From Bacillus thuringiensis (GTDB lineage: Bacteria; Bacillota; Bacilli; Bacillales; Bacillaceae_G): a stretch of DNA of 64,000 nt. Below, one piece after another: positions 45,820 through 55,400 of this stretch; position 1 is the first letter of the stretch; each line of letters opens with the position of its first letter. The stretch covers positions 1,299,501-1,363,500 of the forward strand of contig NZ_CP155559.1 of assembly GCF_022095615.2 (NCBI RefSeq), read 5' to 3'. Both the position numbers and the translations under genes were made by a program. The notes below the pieces were generated by a model. That model was not told where the DNA came from. It saw only the letters and a list, made by a program, of their open reading frames with translations, and did no database searches.

Positions 45820-46618
45820 GGCCATCACATTGGATGACCTAGGGAAGGGGACAATTTATGTCAATTTAATTAGGGATGGAAGCTATTCAAAGACACTGGG
45901 GAATGTCTTATAAATTAGGGAGGAACAGCTTCGATACATATACTATAAAAGATAGATGTGACCCTGATGTGAATATAGAGTGAAAGAGAGAGGGAGTTTT
46001 AAATAGAACAGAGCGTAAACAAAAAATAAGACCATCATATAAAAGATGGTCAAGGGAAGGGGACAATTTATGTCAATTTAATTAGGGATGGAAGTTGTTC
46101 AAGACACTGGGGAATGTCTTATAAATTAGGGAGGAACAACTTCGATACATATACTATAAAAGGTAGATGTGACCCTGATGTGAACATAGAGTGAAAGAGA
46201 GAGGGAGTTTTTAATAAAAGATAGAAAGACAAAAAAATAAGACCATCGCATATGAGATGGTCAAAGGAAGGGGACAATTTATGTCAATTTAATTAGGGAT
46301 GGAAGTTGTTCAAGACACTGGGGAATGTCTTATAAATTAGGGAGGAACAACTTCGATACATATACTATAAAAGGTAGATGTGACCCTGATGTGAACATAG
46401 AGTGAAAGAGAGAGGGAGTTTTTAATAAAAGATAGAAAGACAAAAAAATAAGACCATCGCATATGAGATGGTCAAAGGAAGGGGACAATTTATGTCAATT
46501 TAATTAGGGATGGAAGTTGTTCAAGACACTGGGGAATGTCTTATAAATTAGGGAGGAACAACTTCGATACATATACTATAAAAGATAGATGTGACCTTGG
46601 TGTGAACATAGAGTGAAG
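45820..46618. repeat. Four-unit tandem array (~211 bp period) with conserved RNA-like structure
   Basis: Each unit has a 7-bp hairpin (GACCATC...GATGGTC; 45820-45839, 46030-46051, 46241-46262, 46452-46473) plus a ~160-bp core from GGGAAGGGGACAA. The core contains a two-part helix: GAAGTTGTTC / GAACAACTTC enclosing AAGACA / TGTCTT with loop CTGGGGAA. Unit 1 differs from the others by a compensatory C-G for T-A change in that helix. On the minus strand each small hairpin is followed by a T-rich tract (TTATTTTTTT), so each unit ends like a terminator when read leftward. Units 2 and 3 are virtually identical; 1 is most diverged. No ORF of note. Lies between the leftward symporter and rightward K+ transporter; identity unknown. 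Confidence 0.85.
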
Positions 46619-46858
46619 GGTATGAGAATTCGAGAAATGATACATATAAAATGATTGTTGCAAGAGTTATAGAGTAAGAATAAATAGAATAGAAAGTGTC
46701 TTGTCATAAAATGAAGTAAAGTTCGAGTATAAATAAAAGTTGAAATCTTTGAAAAAAAGGATTATGCTCAACTATATTATAAGAATATAAGGTTTATCCC
46801 ACTATGTAAGGGCTCTTATAAGCCTTTAGTTACGAGGGGGAAAAGGGAGTTAGTGAAT
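46619..46858 (+). promoter_or_regulatory. Upstream region of the K+ transporter gene
   Basis: TTGAAA near 46750 with TATATT/TATTAT about 17-18 nt downstream is a plausible promoter, which would start the mRNA after the tandem array. A small hairpin AAGGGCT / AAGCCTT (46808-46827) lies in the leader. No c-di-AMP (ydaO) riboswitch consensus was recognised. Confidence 0.45.
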
Positions 46859-48202
46859 ATGGAAGTAACAACAAGACAAGGGCTGTATAATCGTTTTATA
46901 CGATTAAATCCACCACAAATATTAGCATTAGGTTTTTTCTGCTTAATTGTGGTTGGCGGTTTGTTATTAAAGTTACCATTCGCAACGAAAGTACATATTA
47001 GTTGGGTAGATGCTTTCTTTACAGCAACGTCAGCAGCAACTGTAACGGGATTGGGAGTAGTAGATACTGCAAGTACGTTTACGATGTTTGGCGAGATTGT
47101 TATTATGTTTTTAATTCAAACAGGTGGTTTAGGTCTTATGACAATTGCCATTTTAATTGTTTGGGTATTGGGCAAAAAAATCGGATTACGCCATCGATTA
47201 TTAATCGGAGAGGCATTTAATCAGACAAATATAGGTGGTCTTGTAAAATTAGTAAAACGTGTCTTTATATTTTCAATTTGTATTGAGCTTATTGGAGTCA
47301 TCTTTTTATCGTTTCGCTTTATTCCAGAGTTTGGCTTTGGAAAAGGTGTATACTATAGTATTTTTCATGTTATTGCATCTTATAATAATGCTGGATTTGC
47401 TCTATGGCCGGATAATTTAACTAGGTATGTAGGAGATCCTATTATTAATATTGGGATTTGCTCTTTAATCGTAATAGGTGGTCTCGGTTTTACTGTATTA
47501 ATTGATATATGGTATAGCCGTAGTTTTCGAAAACTATCGCTTCATTCCAAAATCATGATTGTTGGAACAGTAGCGCTAAATGTGATAGCGATGATTGTAA
47601 TTTTTGTATTGGAATATAATAATGTGAAGACGTTAGGGAATTTACCTTTAAATGAAAAGTTATGGGCTTCTTTCTTCCAAGGTATTACTCCTCGTACTGC
47701 TGGATTTAATACAGTTGACTACGGGGGAATGGAAGAATCATCTATATTATTTACGATGGTTTTAATGTTTATTGGTGCAGGAAGTGTATCAACGGGTGGA
47801 GGAATTAAATTAACAACGTTTGTTATTTTAGTTACATCTGTCCTTTCTTTTTTTAGAAAAAAAGAGGAAATCATTTTATTTCAGCGCACAATTAAAATGT
47901 CGACAGTAACAAGAGCGTTAGCGATTGCTGTTGCCAGTCAAATACTTATTTTTGCAGCAGTATTTGTATTAATGCTTACAGAAGACTTTAGTTTTATTCA
48001 GTTACTATTTGAAACAATTTCAGCTTTTGGTACAGTAGGGTTAACGATGGGGATTACTGCGAAGTTATCAGCGTTTGGAAAATGTATTATTATGTTTGTT
48101 ATGTTTTGCGGATTAATTGGGCCGTTAACACTTGTCTTTTCTTTAGCACGACCAGCAAAACAAAAAATTAAATATCCATCGGAAGATGTATTTACAGGAT
48201 AA
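46859..48202 (+). CDS. TrkH/KtrB family potassium uptake protein
   Basis: About 447 residues; ATG 46859 is 9 nt after GGGAG, while the in-frame GTG at 46853 is too close. Four pseudo-repeats of the K+ channel filter are visible: TSAATVTGLGVVDT, IASYNNAGFALW, TPRTAGFNTVDY and SAFGTVGLTMGI. Size and sequence fit the KtrB/KtrD subunit, which works with a cytosolic KtrA/KtrC gating ring; no such gene is adjacent. Confidence 0.92.
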   Translation: MEVTTRQGLYNRFIRLNPPQILALGFFCLIVVGGLLLKLPFATKVHISWVDAFFTATSAATVTGLGVVDTASTFTMFGEIVIMFLIQTGGLGLMTIAILIVWVLGKKIGLRHRLLIGEAFNQTNIGGLVKLVKRVFIFSICIELIGVIFLSFRFIPEFGFGKGVYYSIFHVIASYNNAGFALWPDNLTRYVGDPIINIGICSLIVIGGLGFTVLIDIWYSRSFRKLSLHSKIMIVGTVALNVIAMIVIFVLEYNNVKTLGNLPLNEKLWASFFQGITPRTAGFNTVDYGGMEESSILFTMVLMFIGAGSVSTGGGIKLTTFVILVTSVLSFFRKKEEIILFQRTIKMSTVTRALAIAVASQILIFAAVFVLMLTEDFSFIQLLFETISAFGTVGLTMGITAKLSAFGKCIIMFVMFCGLIGPLTLVFSLARPAKQKIKYPSEDVFTG

Positions 48203-48235
48203 GGTATCCCGCATAAAGCGAGATACCTTTTTCTT
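48201..48235. terminator. Bidirectional terminator
   Basis: AAGGTATC / GATACCTTTTT with a central loop. Confidence 0.8.
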
Positions 48236-48236
48236 T

Positions 48237-48611
48237 TTAAAAAAGGGAGAACAATAATCCGACAAGCGCTACTCGAAATAAAATTGCAATGAGTGCAGCA
48301 ATTCCGCCGACAATTGCAGCGATACCACCAGTTACAGTAGCTCCGCGATTATAAGCGTAAATCCCTAGCAATACAGAAACAAGACCAAATAGTGTTGGGA
48401 AAGTGAAGAGTGATAAGATAGATAAAGCAAGAGCGATAAAGCCAGCAGTTGATCCAGCGGCGGACGATCTTACATCATCTTTATGATCCTTCTCATCGTA
48501 ATCATAATCAATGCGCTGAGGCGCAACCTCAGCTGCATATTCTTCTTTATAGTCACTATAATCACTATCTATTCTATCTCTTTTTTTATACTCATCAAAT
48601 TTCTCAGTCAA
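48237..48611 (-). CDS. Membrane protein with acidic N-terminus
   Basis: 124 residues from a TTG 8 nt after AAAGGAG; the ATG three codons upstream is only 2 nt from it. Hydrophilic Tyr/Asp-rich first 55 residues, then a glycine-rich two- to three-TM region (FIALALSILSLFTFPTLFGLVSVLLGIYAY, GGIAAIVGGIAALIAILF) like DUF4190-type proteins. Role unknown. Confidence 0.7.
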   Translation of the reverse strand: MTEKFDEYKKRDRIDSDYSDYKEEYAAEVAPQRIDYDYDEKDHKDDVRSSAAGSTAGFIALALSILSLFTFPTLFGLVSVLLGIYAYNRGATVTGGIAAIVGGIAALIAILFRVALVGLLFSLF

Positions 48612-48666
48612 AGTCATGACTCCTTTCATAACAAGGTTCAATAGTAGTATGTTTCTCTTTTTCTTT

Positions 48667-48823
48667 TTTATCCCGCTTTAATGGGCAGTAAGCCCCCCAC
48701 CTCAAAATTCAGCGAAAGCAAAGAAGTTAGGTGGAGAATCAACTGCCCATAAAAGTCCGATTGGTGAGGGCTAATAATCAGTGGGGATGAAGAAAACCCC
48801 CACTGATTAAAGTTTCACTTTAT
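48667..48823 (-). repeat. bcr1-type repeat, copy 2
   Basis: About 157 bp between TTTAT duplications (48667-48671 and 48819-48823); reverse-complement match to copy 1 at 37803-37958 over its whole length with few substitutions and small indels. Lies between the divergent membrane protein and gerW-like genes. Confidence 0.85.
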
Positions 48824-48953
48824 CCGAGTATGTACAGGGAGTAATATCCATTTAAAAGGTGGAAATTGTTTTTTTGAAATAGGAAAAGTTAGTATGACTT
48901 CCTCTATTTTGGAAAGTATAAAAAAGAATAAGAAGGAAAGGGTGCAATACATA

Positions 48954-49361
48954 ATGGAACATCCAATTGAAAATTTAATGAAAACAGCAATGACAAATTT
49001 AAAAGAGATGGTAGATGTAAATACGATTGTTGGGAGTCCAGTTTCAACAGCTGATGGAAATGTAGTATTAACAGTATCTCAAGTGGCTTTTGGTTTTGGA
49101 GCTGGTGGAAGTGACTTTAAAGGTGATTTTATTTCCGAAAAACATAATAACGGACAAGGGCAGCATAAAGAGAATAAGCAAAGTCATCCGTTTGGAGGCG
49201 GAAGCGGGGCTGGGGTTTCCATTAGCCCAGTTGCTTTTTTAGTAGTTGGTTCTAACGGTGTGCAAGTATTGCACCTCAATAGTAGTACACATTTAATTGA
49301 GAAGGCTTTAAATACTGTACCAAGTACTGTAGATAAATTTGTAAATAATCGTCAAAAGTGA
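48954..49361 (+). CDS. GerW/YtfJ family sporulation protein
   Basis: 135 residues from ATG 48954, preceded by GAAAGGGTG; an earlier in-frame ATG at 48894 adds 20 atypical residues. MEHPIENLMKTAMTNLKEMVDVNTIVGSPV, TVSQVAFGFGAGGSDF and GGGSGAGVSISPVAFLVV are characteristic. YtfJ/GerW is needed for normal spore germination in B. subtilis. The Gly/His/Asn insert in the middle is longer than usual, suggesting a paralogue. Confidence 0.88.
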   Translation: MEHPIENLMKTAMTNLKEMVDVNTIVGSPVSTADGNVVLTVSQVAFGFGAGGSDFKGDFISEKHNNGQGQHKENKQSHPFGGGSGAGVSISPVAFLVVGSNGVQVLHLNSSTHLIEKALNTVPSTVDKFVNNRQK

Positions 49362-49469
49362 ACTTGCATTTTTTAGGAATTATGATATATTAGAAAAAGT
49401 GCGCTTTAGGATGATCGGAATAATTGAACTGTAAATATATATGATGTGTGGAATAAGGGAGAGGAATTT

Positions 49470-49559
49470 ATGATTAATATTAAAAACTTAGTAGTTGGCT
49501 TATGTATGTTAGTAAGCGGTTTTGTTGTATATGTAATAAAAGAAAAAGCTCCATTCTAA
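49470..49559 (+). CDS. 29-residue membrane peptide
   Basis: ATG 49470 after GGGAGAGG. One TM helix (NLVVGLCMLVSGFVVYVI) with a short KEKAPF tail, directly followed by a terminator. A plausible micro-protein, or a type I toxin-like peptide; no antisense RNA identified. Confidence 0.55.
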   Translation: MINIKNLVVGLCMLVSGFVVYVIKEKAPF

Positions 49560-49592
49560 AACAGACAAACCGTTACTGTCTGTTTTTAATTT
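49559..49592 (+). terminator. Terminator after the 29-aa gene
   Basis: AAAACAGAC / GTCTGTTTT with a T-run. Confidence 0.8.
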
Positions 49593-49603
49593 GCAAAAAA
49601 ATG

Positions 49604-49632
49604 TTGACAAGTTATTGTATTGGTGTTAAAAT
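49604..49632 (+). promoter_or_regulatory. Promoter of the structured RNA
   Basis: TTGACA 49604-49609, exactly 17 nt, TAAAAT 49627-49632. No ORF with an RBS follows. Confidence 0.7.
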
Positions 49633-49638
49633 TTTAAT

Positions 49639-49912
49639 TCGTGTCTCGGTTACAGCTAGTGTAAAGTAAATAAATCTTATAAATATAATACGAAAAGTTT
49701 GCGAAAGATCGGGTAGTCTTACCAACAACTTTTGTGAACAAACCCTATAAATTATTATTGTAGGCTTTATAGGTATACTAGTGAATCAAGGAGCGGTCAG
49801 TGGAACCGTAATGATGAGAGAGAGGTAGGGCTTTCATCCAGTATATGTTACTTTCCCGTTAGGTGAATATAAAAAAGAGGACTCTTTTTCAAAAGGAGTC
49901 CTCTTTCTTTTT
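49639..49912 (+). ncRNA. Candidate structured non-coding RNA (~270 nt)
   Basis: Own promoter, no ORF, own terminator (AAGAGGACTC / GAGTCCTCTT plus T's, 49875-49912). Helices seen by eye: closing stem AAAGTAA (49663-49669) with TTACTTT (49848-49854), extendable on the outside; AAAAGTT / AACTTTT (49693-49699, 49727-49733) with an inner GGTA/TACC; CCTATAAA / TTTATAGG (49744-49751, 49766-49773); CGGT / ACCG (49794-49808); GATGAGAG / CTTTCATC (49813-49838). This is a multi-branched fold closed by its ends. It does not look like 6S, SRP RNA, tmRNA, RNase P, T-box or any riboswitch I can recognise. Confidence 0.65.
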
Positions 49913-49923
49913 GTATATTACAT

Positions 49924-50163
49924 TTAAGTGCGGCTCTCAACTTGCTGACAAATTTCATCTGTTGTTAAACCATGAGCTGTAATTACAGATCCCTTAATTG
50001 ATGCATCTGCAATACCCATCATATTGGAATCTTGCCCAGTTACAACACAACAATCGCAACCTTGTGCATCATGTTCGGAGCCCAGGGTAACAACTTCATA
50101 TCCCTGTTGCTTAAGAGCTTGTTGAACATCTGTTAATGAGTTTTCAACGCCAATTCTAGCCAT
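49924..50163 (-). CDS. ykuS: UPF0180 family protein YkuS
   Basis: 79 residues from the ATG at 50163 (GGAGGTGA upstream). [25 protein letters not shown] and [28 protein letters not shown] match B. subtilis YkuS closely. Cys-rich CDCC motif; function unknown. Confidence 0.9.
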   Translation of the reverse strand: MARIGVENSLTDVQQALKQQGYEVVTLGSEHDAQGCDCCVVTGQDSNMMGIADASIKGSVITAHGLTTDEICQQVESRT

Positions 50164-50285
50164 AATTCTCACCTCCTACCATCTAATTGCTAGTATGCTC
50201 AAGTACATCGCATATATTTATGCAAAGAAGGTAGGAAGTATATCTTTATTCTGCTATTTGCGGATAGTTTGATTAAAGTATCTAT

Positions 50286-50525
50286 TTAGTCGTTATATAC
50301 ACCAGTAAGCATTTGACTTACGAATTGATCGTTTAAAGTATCTTGGGCGGAAGAAGTATTTGAATGAATGTCGATTGAAGCAATAAAATTGTTATGTTCT
50401 TTATTATTTGGTTCTACCTCTACATAATTATCGAATTTACAAAAACCTTTCGTATCCATTAGATCAAATAGTTGAAGCATTTCTACTACCTCTTGTCTCG
50501 TTCCTTTAATTTGTACACACGCCAT
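50286..50525 (-). CDS. Small hypothetical protein
   Basis: 79 residues from the ATG at 50525 (AAGGAGG upstream). MACVQIKGTRQEVVEMLQLFDLM begins like DUF3970/YvzF-type proteins; the rest is polar. Assignment is tentative. Confidence 0.6.
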   Translation of the reverse strand: MACVQIKGTRQEVVEMLQLFDLMDTKGFCKFDNYVEVEPNNKEHNNFIASIDIHSNTSSAQDTLNDQFVSQMLTGVYND

Positions 50526-50528
50526 ATT

Positions 50529-50852
50529 GATTTCCTCCTTCATTTTGACAAATTGTTTTTTAAAAATAGGATTATGATTGCGAGATGAAAAATATGAATG
50601 TTATTTTTAGACAGCGTTATTTTTATTATTTTCCCCCTTTTTCAGCAAAAGTCGTTGTATATTCCCGAATTTATAAAAACGGACGTCCGTTTATTGAATA
50701 CAATAGATTCGTATCAATTGATGAAAATCCTTCTTTTAAACAAATATTTTTTTTAGTGGAATTTGGCGAAAAAAATTTTTTGACTTTTTGTAAACGTTAA
50801 CAACGCTGTTAAATCAGTATAACCAAAGATGTATGTACGATTAAAAATTATA
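50529..50852. other. AT-rich intergenic region upstream of ilvE
   Basis: Contains a 71-codon frame (50585-50800) without RBS and with unusual Phe/Tyr richness, which I do not count as a gene. Otherwise no clear element until the CodY box. Confidence 0.5.
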
Positions 50853-50867
50853 AATTTTCTAAAAATT
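50853..50867 (+). promoter_or_regulatory. CodY-binding box upstream of ilvE
   Basis: AATTTTCTAAAAATT matches the CodY consensus AATTTTCWGAAAATT at 14 of 15 positions. CodY with branched-chain amino acids and GTP represses ilv-leu genes in Bacillus. Confidence 0.75.
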
Positions 50868-50941
50868 CACTTGATTTATTTAGAAAGGAGAGTAAACTAG
50901 GAAACAATAAAAAATTCATAGAACATAGGAGGCGCTTTCCA

Positions 50942-51838
50942 GTGAACGAGCAATGGATTTTCTTAAATGGAGAATTTGTTCCAAAAGATGAGGCAAAAGT
51001 TTCTGTATATGATCATGGTTATTTATATGGCGATGGAGTATTTGAAGGGATTAGAGTTTATAGCGGTAATGTTTTCCGTTTGAGAGAGCATCTTGTCCGG
51101 TTATATGAATCAGCAAAATCCATCATGTTAGAAATTCCATATTCTTTAGATGAAGTAACGAATATTGTTGTTGAGACGATTCGACAAAATAAATTATCTA
51201 ATGGATACATTCGCTTAGTTGTATCGAGAGGTGCAGGGAATCTTGGATTAGATCCTGATTCTTGTAAGAAACCGAATGTAGTCGTAATTGCAGAGCAACT
51301 ATCTTTATTCCCGCAAGAATATTATGAAAAAGGGATTCCGGTTGTAACAGTTGCAACGCGCCGAAACCGTCCAGATGTTTTGTCACCTCAAGTAAAATCT
51401 TTAAATTACTTAAACAATATTTTAGTTCGTATTGAAGCGAAATTAGCTGGAGTACAAGAAGCGCTTATGTTAAATGATCAAGGATACGTAGCTGAAGGAT
51501 CAGGAGATAACGTATTTATTGTAAAAGGAAATAAATTAATTACACCACCAAGTTCTGCTGGAGCGTTAGAAGGTATTACACGAAACGCTATTTTAGAAAT
51601 CGGTGAAAAACTTGGATATGACGTAAGAGAAGAGTTATTTACAAGACACGATGTATATGTAGCTGATGAAGTATTTTTAACAGGAACAGCTGCTGAAGTA
51701 ATTGCTGTTACGACAGTAGATGGTAGAACGATTGGTTTAGGGCAAACAGGCCCACATACGAATCGTTTATTAGAAGAGTTCCGAAAGTTAGTTATAGAAG
51801 ATGGAGAGAAGATTTACGAGGAAAATAAAGTTGGATAA
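50942..51838 (+). CDS. ilvE: Branched-chain amino acid aminotransferase IlvE
   Basis: 298 residues from a GTG with AGGAGG upstream. Class IV PLP aminotransferase: YDHGYLYGDGVFEGIRVY, catalytic Lys in VKSLNYLNNILVRIEA, EGSGDNVFIVKG and GALEGITRNAILEI. Last step in Leu, Ile and Val synthesis. First gene of the ilv-leu cluster, upstream of the T-box and so outside its direct control. Confidence 0.93.
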   Translation: MNEQWIFLNGEFVPKDEAKVSVYDHGYLYGDGVFEGIRVYSGNVFRLREHLVRLYESAKSIMLEIPYSLDEVTNIVVETIRQNKLSNGYIRLVVSRGAGNLGLDPDSCKKPNVVVIAEQLSLFPQEYYEKGIPVVTVATRRNRPDVLSPQVKSLNYLNNILVRIEAKLAGVQEALMLNDQGYVAEGSGDNVFIVKGNKLITPPSSAGALEGITRNAILEIGEKLGYDVREELFTRHDVYVADEVFLTGTAAEVIAVTTVDGRTIGLGQTGPHTNRLLEEFRKLVIEDGEKIYEENKVG

Positions 51839-51857
51839 CAACTTTTTATAACATAAG

Positions 51858-52115
51858 AAAGCGTTGAGAGGGAGGAGTAGTTGATTGTGAAGCCTCACAG
51901 AGAGTCGGTGGTTGCTGAAAACCGATGGTTCACATCGACGAACATCGCCCTTGAGTGCTAAGCTGAAGCATTTGTCTAGGCTTAGACGGTAGCTCCGTTA
52001 TTAGCTAGACTCATTTATGGGTCACTGAGGCAAGAGTATTCTTGCGAAGAAGGGTGGTACCGCGAAATCTTTCGTCCCTTCAGCACATAGCTGGAGTGTG
52101 GACGTAGGATTTTTT
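51858..52115 (+). promoter_or_regulatory. T-box riboswitch upstream of ilvB
   Basis: AGAGAGTCGGTGGTTGCTGAAAACCGA-type Stem I pieces near 51900, AACATCGCCCTTGAGTG, and the T-box core AGGGTGGTACCGCG at 52051-52064, followed by the terminator AAATC..CGTCC / GGACG..GATTT with T8 near 52109. It senses uncharged tRNA; a branched-chain tRNA (Leu/Ile/Val) is expected, but I could not place the specifier codon with confidence. It sits inside the gene cluster, between ilvE and ilvB. Confidence 0.92.
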
Positions 52116-52155
52116 TTATTGATAAAAGTTTTTAAAAAGGGGGCTTATAAGAACA

Positions 52156-53856
52156 ATGTCTTCAAAAACGGAAGAGCAACTGGCAACTGGTGCACAGTTA
52201 TTGTTAGAAGCGCTAGAAAAGGAAGGAGTAGAAGTGATTTTCGGTTATCCTGGTGGTGCTGTTTTACCTCTTTATGATGCACTCTATGATTGTGAAATTC
52301 CGCATATTTTAGCGAGGCATGAGCAAGGTGCTATTCACGCTGCGGAAGGGTATGCCAGAATTACTGGCAATCCAGGGGTTGTCATTGCAACGAGTGGGCC
52401 AGGCGCTACAAATGTTATTACGGGTCTAGCAGATGCGATGATTGATTCACTACCACTTGTTGTATTTACGGGGCAAGTAGCAACAACGTTAATTGGAAGT
52501 GATGCTTTCCAAGAAGCGGATATTATGGGGCTTACGATGCCGGTGACAAAACATAACTATCAAGTGCGAAAAGCTTCAGATTTACCTCGAATTATTAAAG
52601 AAGCATTTCATATTGCTAGAACAGGAAGACCAGGCCCAGTCGTTATTGACCTTCCGAAAGATATGGTAGTAGAGCAAGGCGAACGATGTAGTGATGTGCA
52701 AATGGATTTACCAGGATACAACCCTAATTATGAACCGAATCTACTCCAAATAAACAAATTATTACAAGCAATTAGAGTTGCAAACAAGCCATTAATTTTA
52801 GCTGGAGCAGGTGTATTGCATGCGAAAGCTTCGAAAGAATTAACAAGCTTTGCTCGTAAATATGAAATTCCTGTTGTGCATACATTACTTGGTCTTGGTG
52901 GGTTTCCGCCAGATGATGAACTATTTCTAGGGATGGGAGGAATGCATGGTTCTTACACAGCTAATATGGCGTTATACGAATGCGACTTACTCATTAATAT
53001 AGGTGCGAGATTCGATGATCGTCTTACTGGAAATTTAGCTTATTTTGCTAAAGAGGCGACTGTCGCGCATATCGATATTGATCCAGCAGAAATCGGAAAA
53101 AATGTGCCGACTGAAATTCCTATTGTTGCAAGTGCTAAGCGAGCGTTGGAAGTATTACTTCAACCAGAAGGAAGGAAAGAAAATCATCATGAGTGGATCT
53201 CTTTATTAAAGAATAGAAAAGAAAAGTATCCATTATCTTATAAACGAAATTCTGAAAGTATTAAGCCTCAATATGCAATTGATATGTTATATGAAATTAC
53301 GAAAGGCGAAGCGATTGTAACAACAGATGTGGGGCAACATCAAATGTGGGCAGCCCAATATTATCCGCTGAAAACTCCAGATAAATGGGTAACTTCAGGA
53401 GGATTAGGAACGATGGGATTCGGATTTCCTGCAGCAATTGGTGCACAAATTGCAAAGCCTGAGGAACTAGTTATTGCAATTGTCGGTGACGCTGGATTTC
53501 AAATGACTCTGCAAGAATTAAGTGTGTTAAAAGAACACTCTTTACCTGTTAAAGTATTTATTTTAAATAATGAAGCTTTAGGAATGGTAAGACAATGGCA
53601 AGATGAATTTTATAACCAAAGATATTCGCACTCTTTACTGTCGTGTCAACCAGACTTCGTCGCTCTTGCGAATGCGTATGGCATAAAAGGAGTTCGCATA
53701 GATGATCCACTTCTTGCAAAGAAGCAAATACAGCATGCGATTGAATTACAAGAACCAGTCGTAATTGATTGCCGTGTACTTCAATCAGAAAAGGTAATGC
53801 CGATGGTTGCGCCAGGGAAAGGTGTTCACCAAATGGAGGGAGTGGAAAAAAGGTGA
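52156..53856 (+). CDS. ilvB: Acetolactate synthase large subunit IlvB
   Basis: 566 residues. ThDP enzyme: [17 protein letters not shown], catalytic Glu in [18 protein letters not shown], and the ThDP-binding [12 protein letters not shown]...[12 protein letters not shown]. Condenses pyruvate (and 2-ketobutyrate). Overlaps ilvN by 4 nt. Confidence 0.96.
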   Translation: MSSKTEEQLATGAQLLLEALEKEGVEVIFGYPGGAVLPLYDALYDCEIPHILARHEQGAIHAAEGYARITGNPGVVIATSGPGATNVITGLADAMIDSLPLVVFTGQVATTLIGSDAFQEADIMGLTMPVTKHNYQVRKASDLPRIIKEAFHIARTGRPGPVVIDLPKDMVVEQGERCSDVQMDLPGYNPNYEPNLLQINKLLQAIRVANKPLILAGAGVLHAKASKELTSFARKYEIPVVHTLLGLGGFPPDDELFLGMGGMHGSYTANMALYECDLLINIGARFDDRLTGNLAYFAKEATVAHIDIDPAEIGKNVPTEIPIVASAKRALEVLLQPEGRKENHHEWISLLKNRKEKYPLSYKRNSESIKPQYAIDMLYEITKGEAIVTTDVGQHQMWAAQYYPLKTPDKWVTSGGLGTMGFGFPAAIGAQIAKPEELVIAIVGDAGFQMTLQELSVLKEHSLPVKVFILNNEALGMVRQWQDEFYNQRYSHSLLSCQPDFVALANAYGIKGVRIDDPLLAKKQIQHAIELQEPVVIDCRVLQSEKVMPMVAPGKGVHQMEGVEKR

Positions 53857-54362
53857 AGAGAATTGTTACAGCGACAGTTCGAAATCAAAGTGGTGTGTTA
53901 AACCGAATTACAGGTGTTATGACACGAAGACATTTTAATATTGAAAGTATTTCAGTAGGCCATACAGAATCATCGGACATATCACGGATGACGATTGTTG
54001 TACACGTTGAAAATGAACAGCAAGTTGAACAGTTAATTAAACAACTTCATAAGCAAATTGATGTTCTGAAAGTATCAGATATTACAGAAGAAGCGATGAT
54101 TGCAAGAGAACTTGCACTTATTAAAGTCGCAACATCAGTAGCAAGAGCAGAATTATATAGTTTAATTGAACCGTTTCGAGCCGCTGTAATAGATGTTGGG
54201 AAGGATTCCATAGTTGTGCAAGTAACCGGTACGCAGGAGAAAGTAGAAGCATTAATTGAATTACTTCGTCCATACGGTTTGAAAGAAATTGCTAGAACAG
54301 GTGTAACAGCATTTACGCGTAGTATGAAAAAACAAGATAAGCAAGTTATGTTAATTCAATAA
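53853..54362 (+). CDS. ilvN: Acetolactate synthase regulatory subunit IlvN
   Basis: 169 residues from a GTG overlapping the ilvB stop (GTGA). N-terminal ACT domain with [28 protein letters not shown] and a C-terminal ALS-type domain. Confers valine feedback control on IlvB. Confidence 0.94.
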   Translation: MKRIVTATVRNQSGVLNRITGVMTRRHFNIESISVGHTESSDISRMTIVVHVENEQQVEQLIKQLHKQIDVLKVSDITEEAMIARELALIKVATSVARAELYSLIEPFRAAVIDVGKDSIVVQVTGTQEKVEALIELLRPYGLKEIARTGVTAFTRSMKKQDKQVMLIQ

Positions 54363-54376
54363 TCATTTAAATATAG

Positions 54377-55399
<1,023 letters not shown>

Positions 55400-55400
55400 T

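Noticed and set aside
45820..46618. Tandem units as a CRISPR array
   Set aside because: Units are ~211 bp and almost identical throughout, with no short repeat/unique spacer alternation and no cas genes nearby.
45842..46620. Units as c-di-AMP (ydaO) riboswitches for the K+ transporter
   Set aside because: Some GGGGAA-like strings occur, but the ydaO consensus blocks are not in order, and a separate promoter lies downstream of the array.
50585..50800. 71-codon ORF upstream of ilvE
   Set aside because: No RBS, atypical Phe/Tyr/Lys composition, and it sits in the AT-rich regulatory gap before the CodY box.
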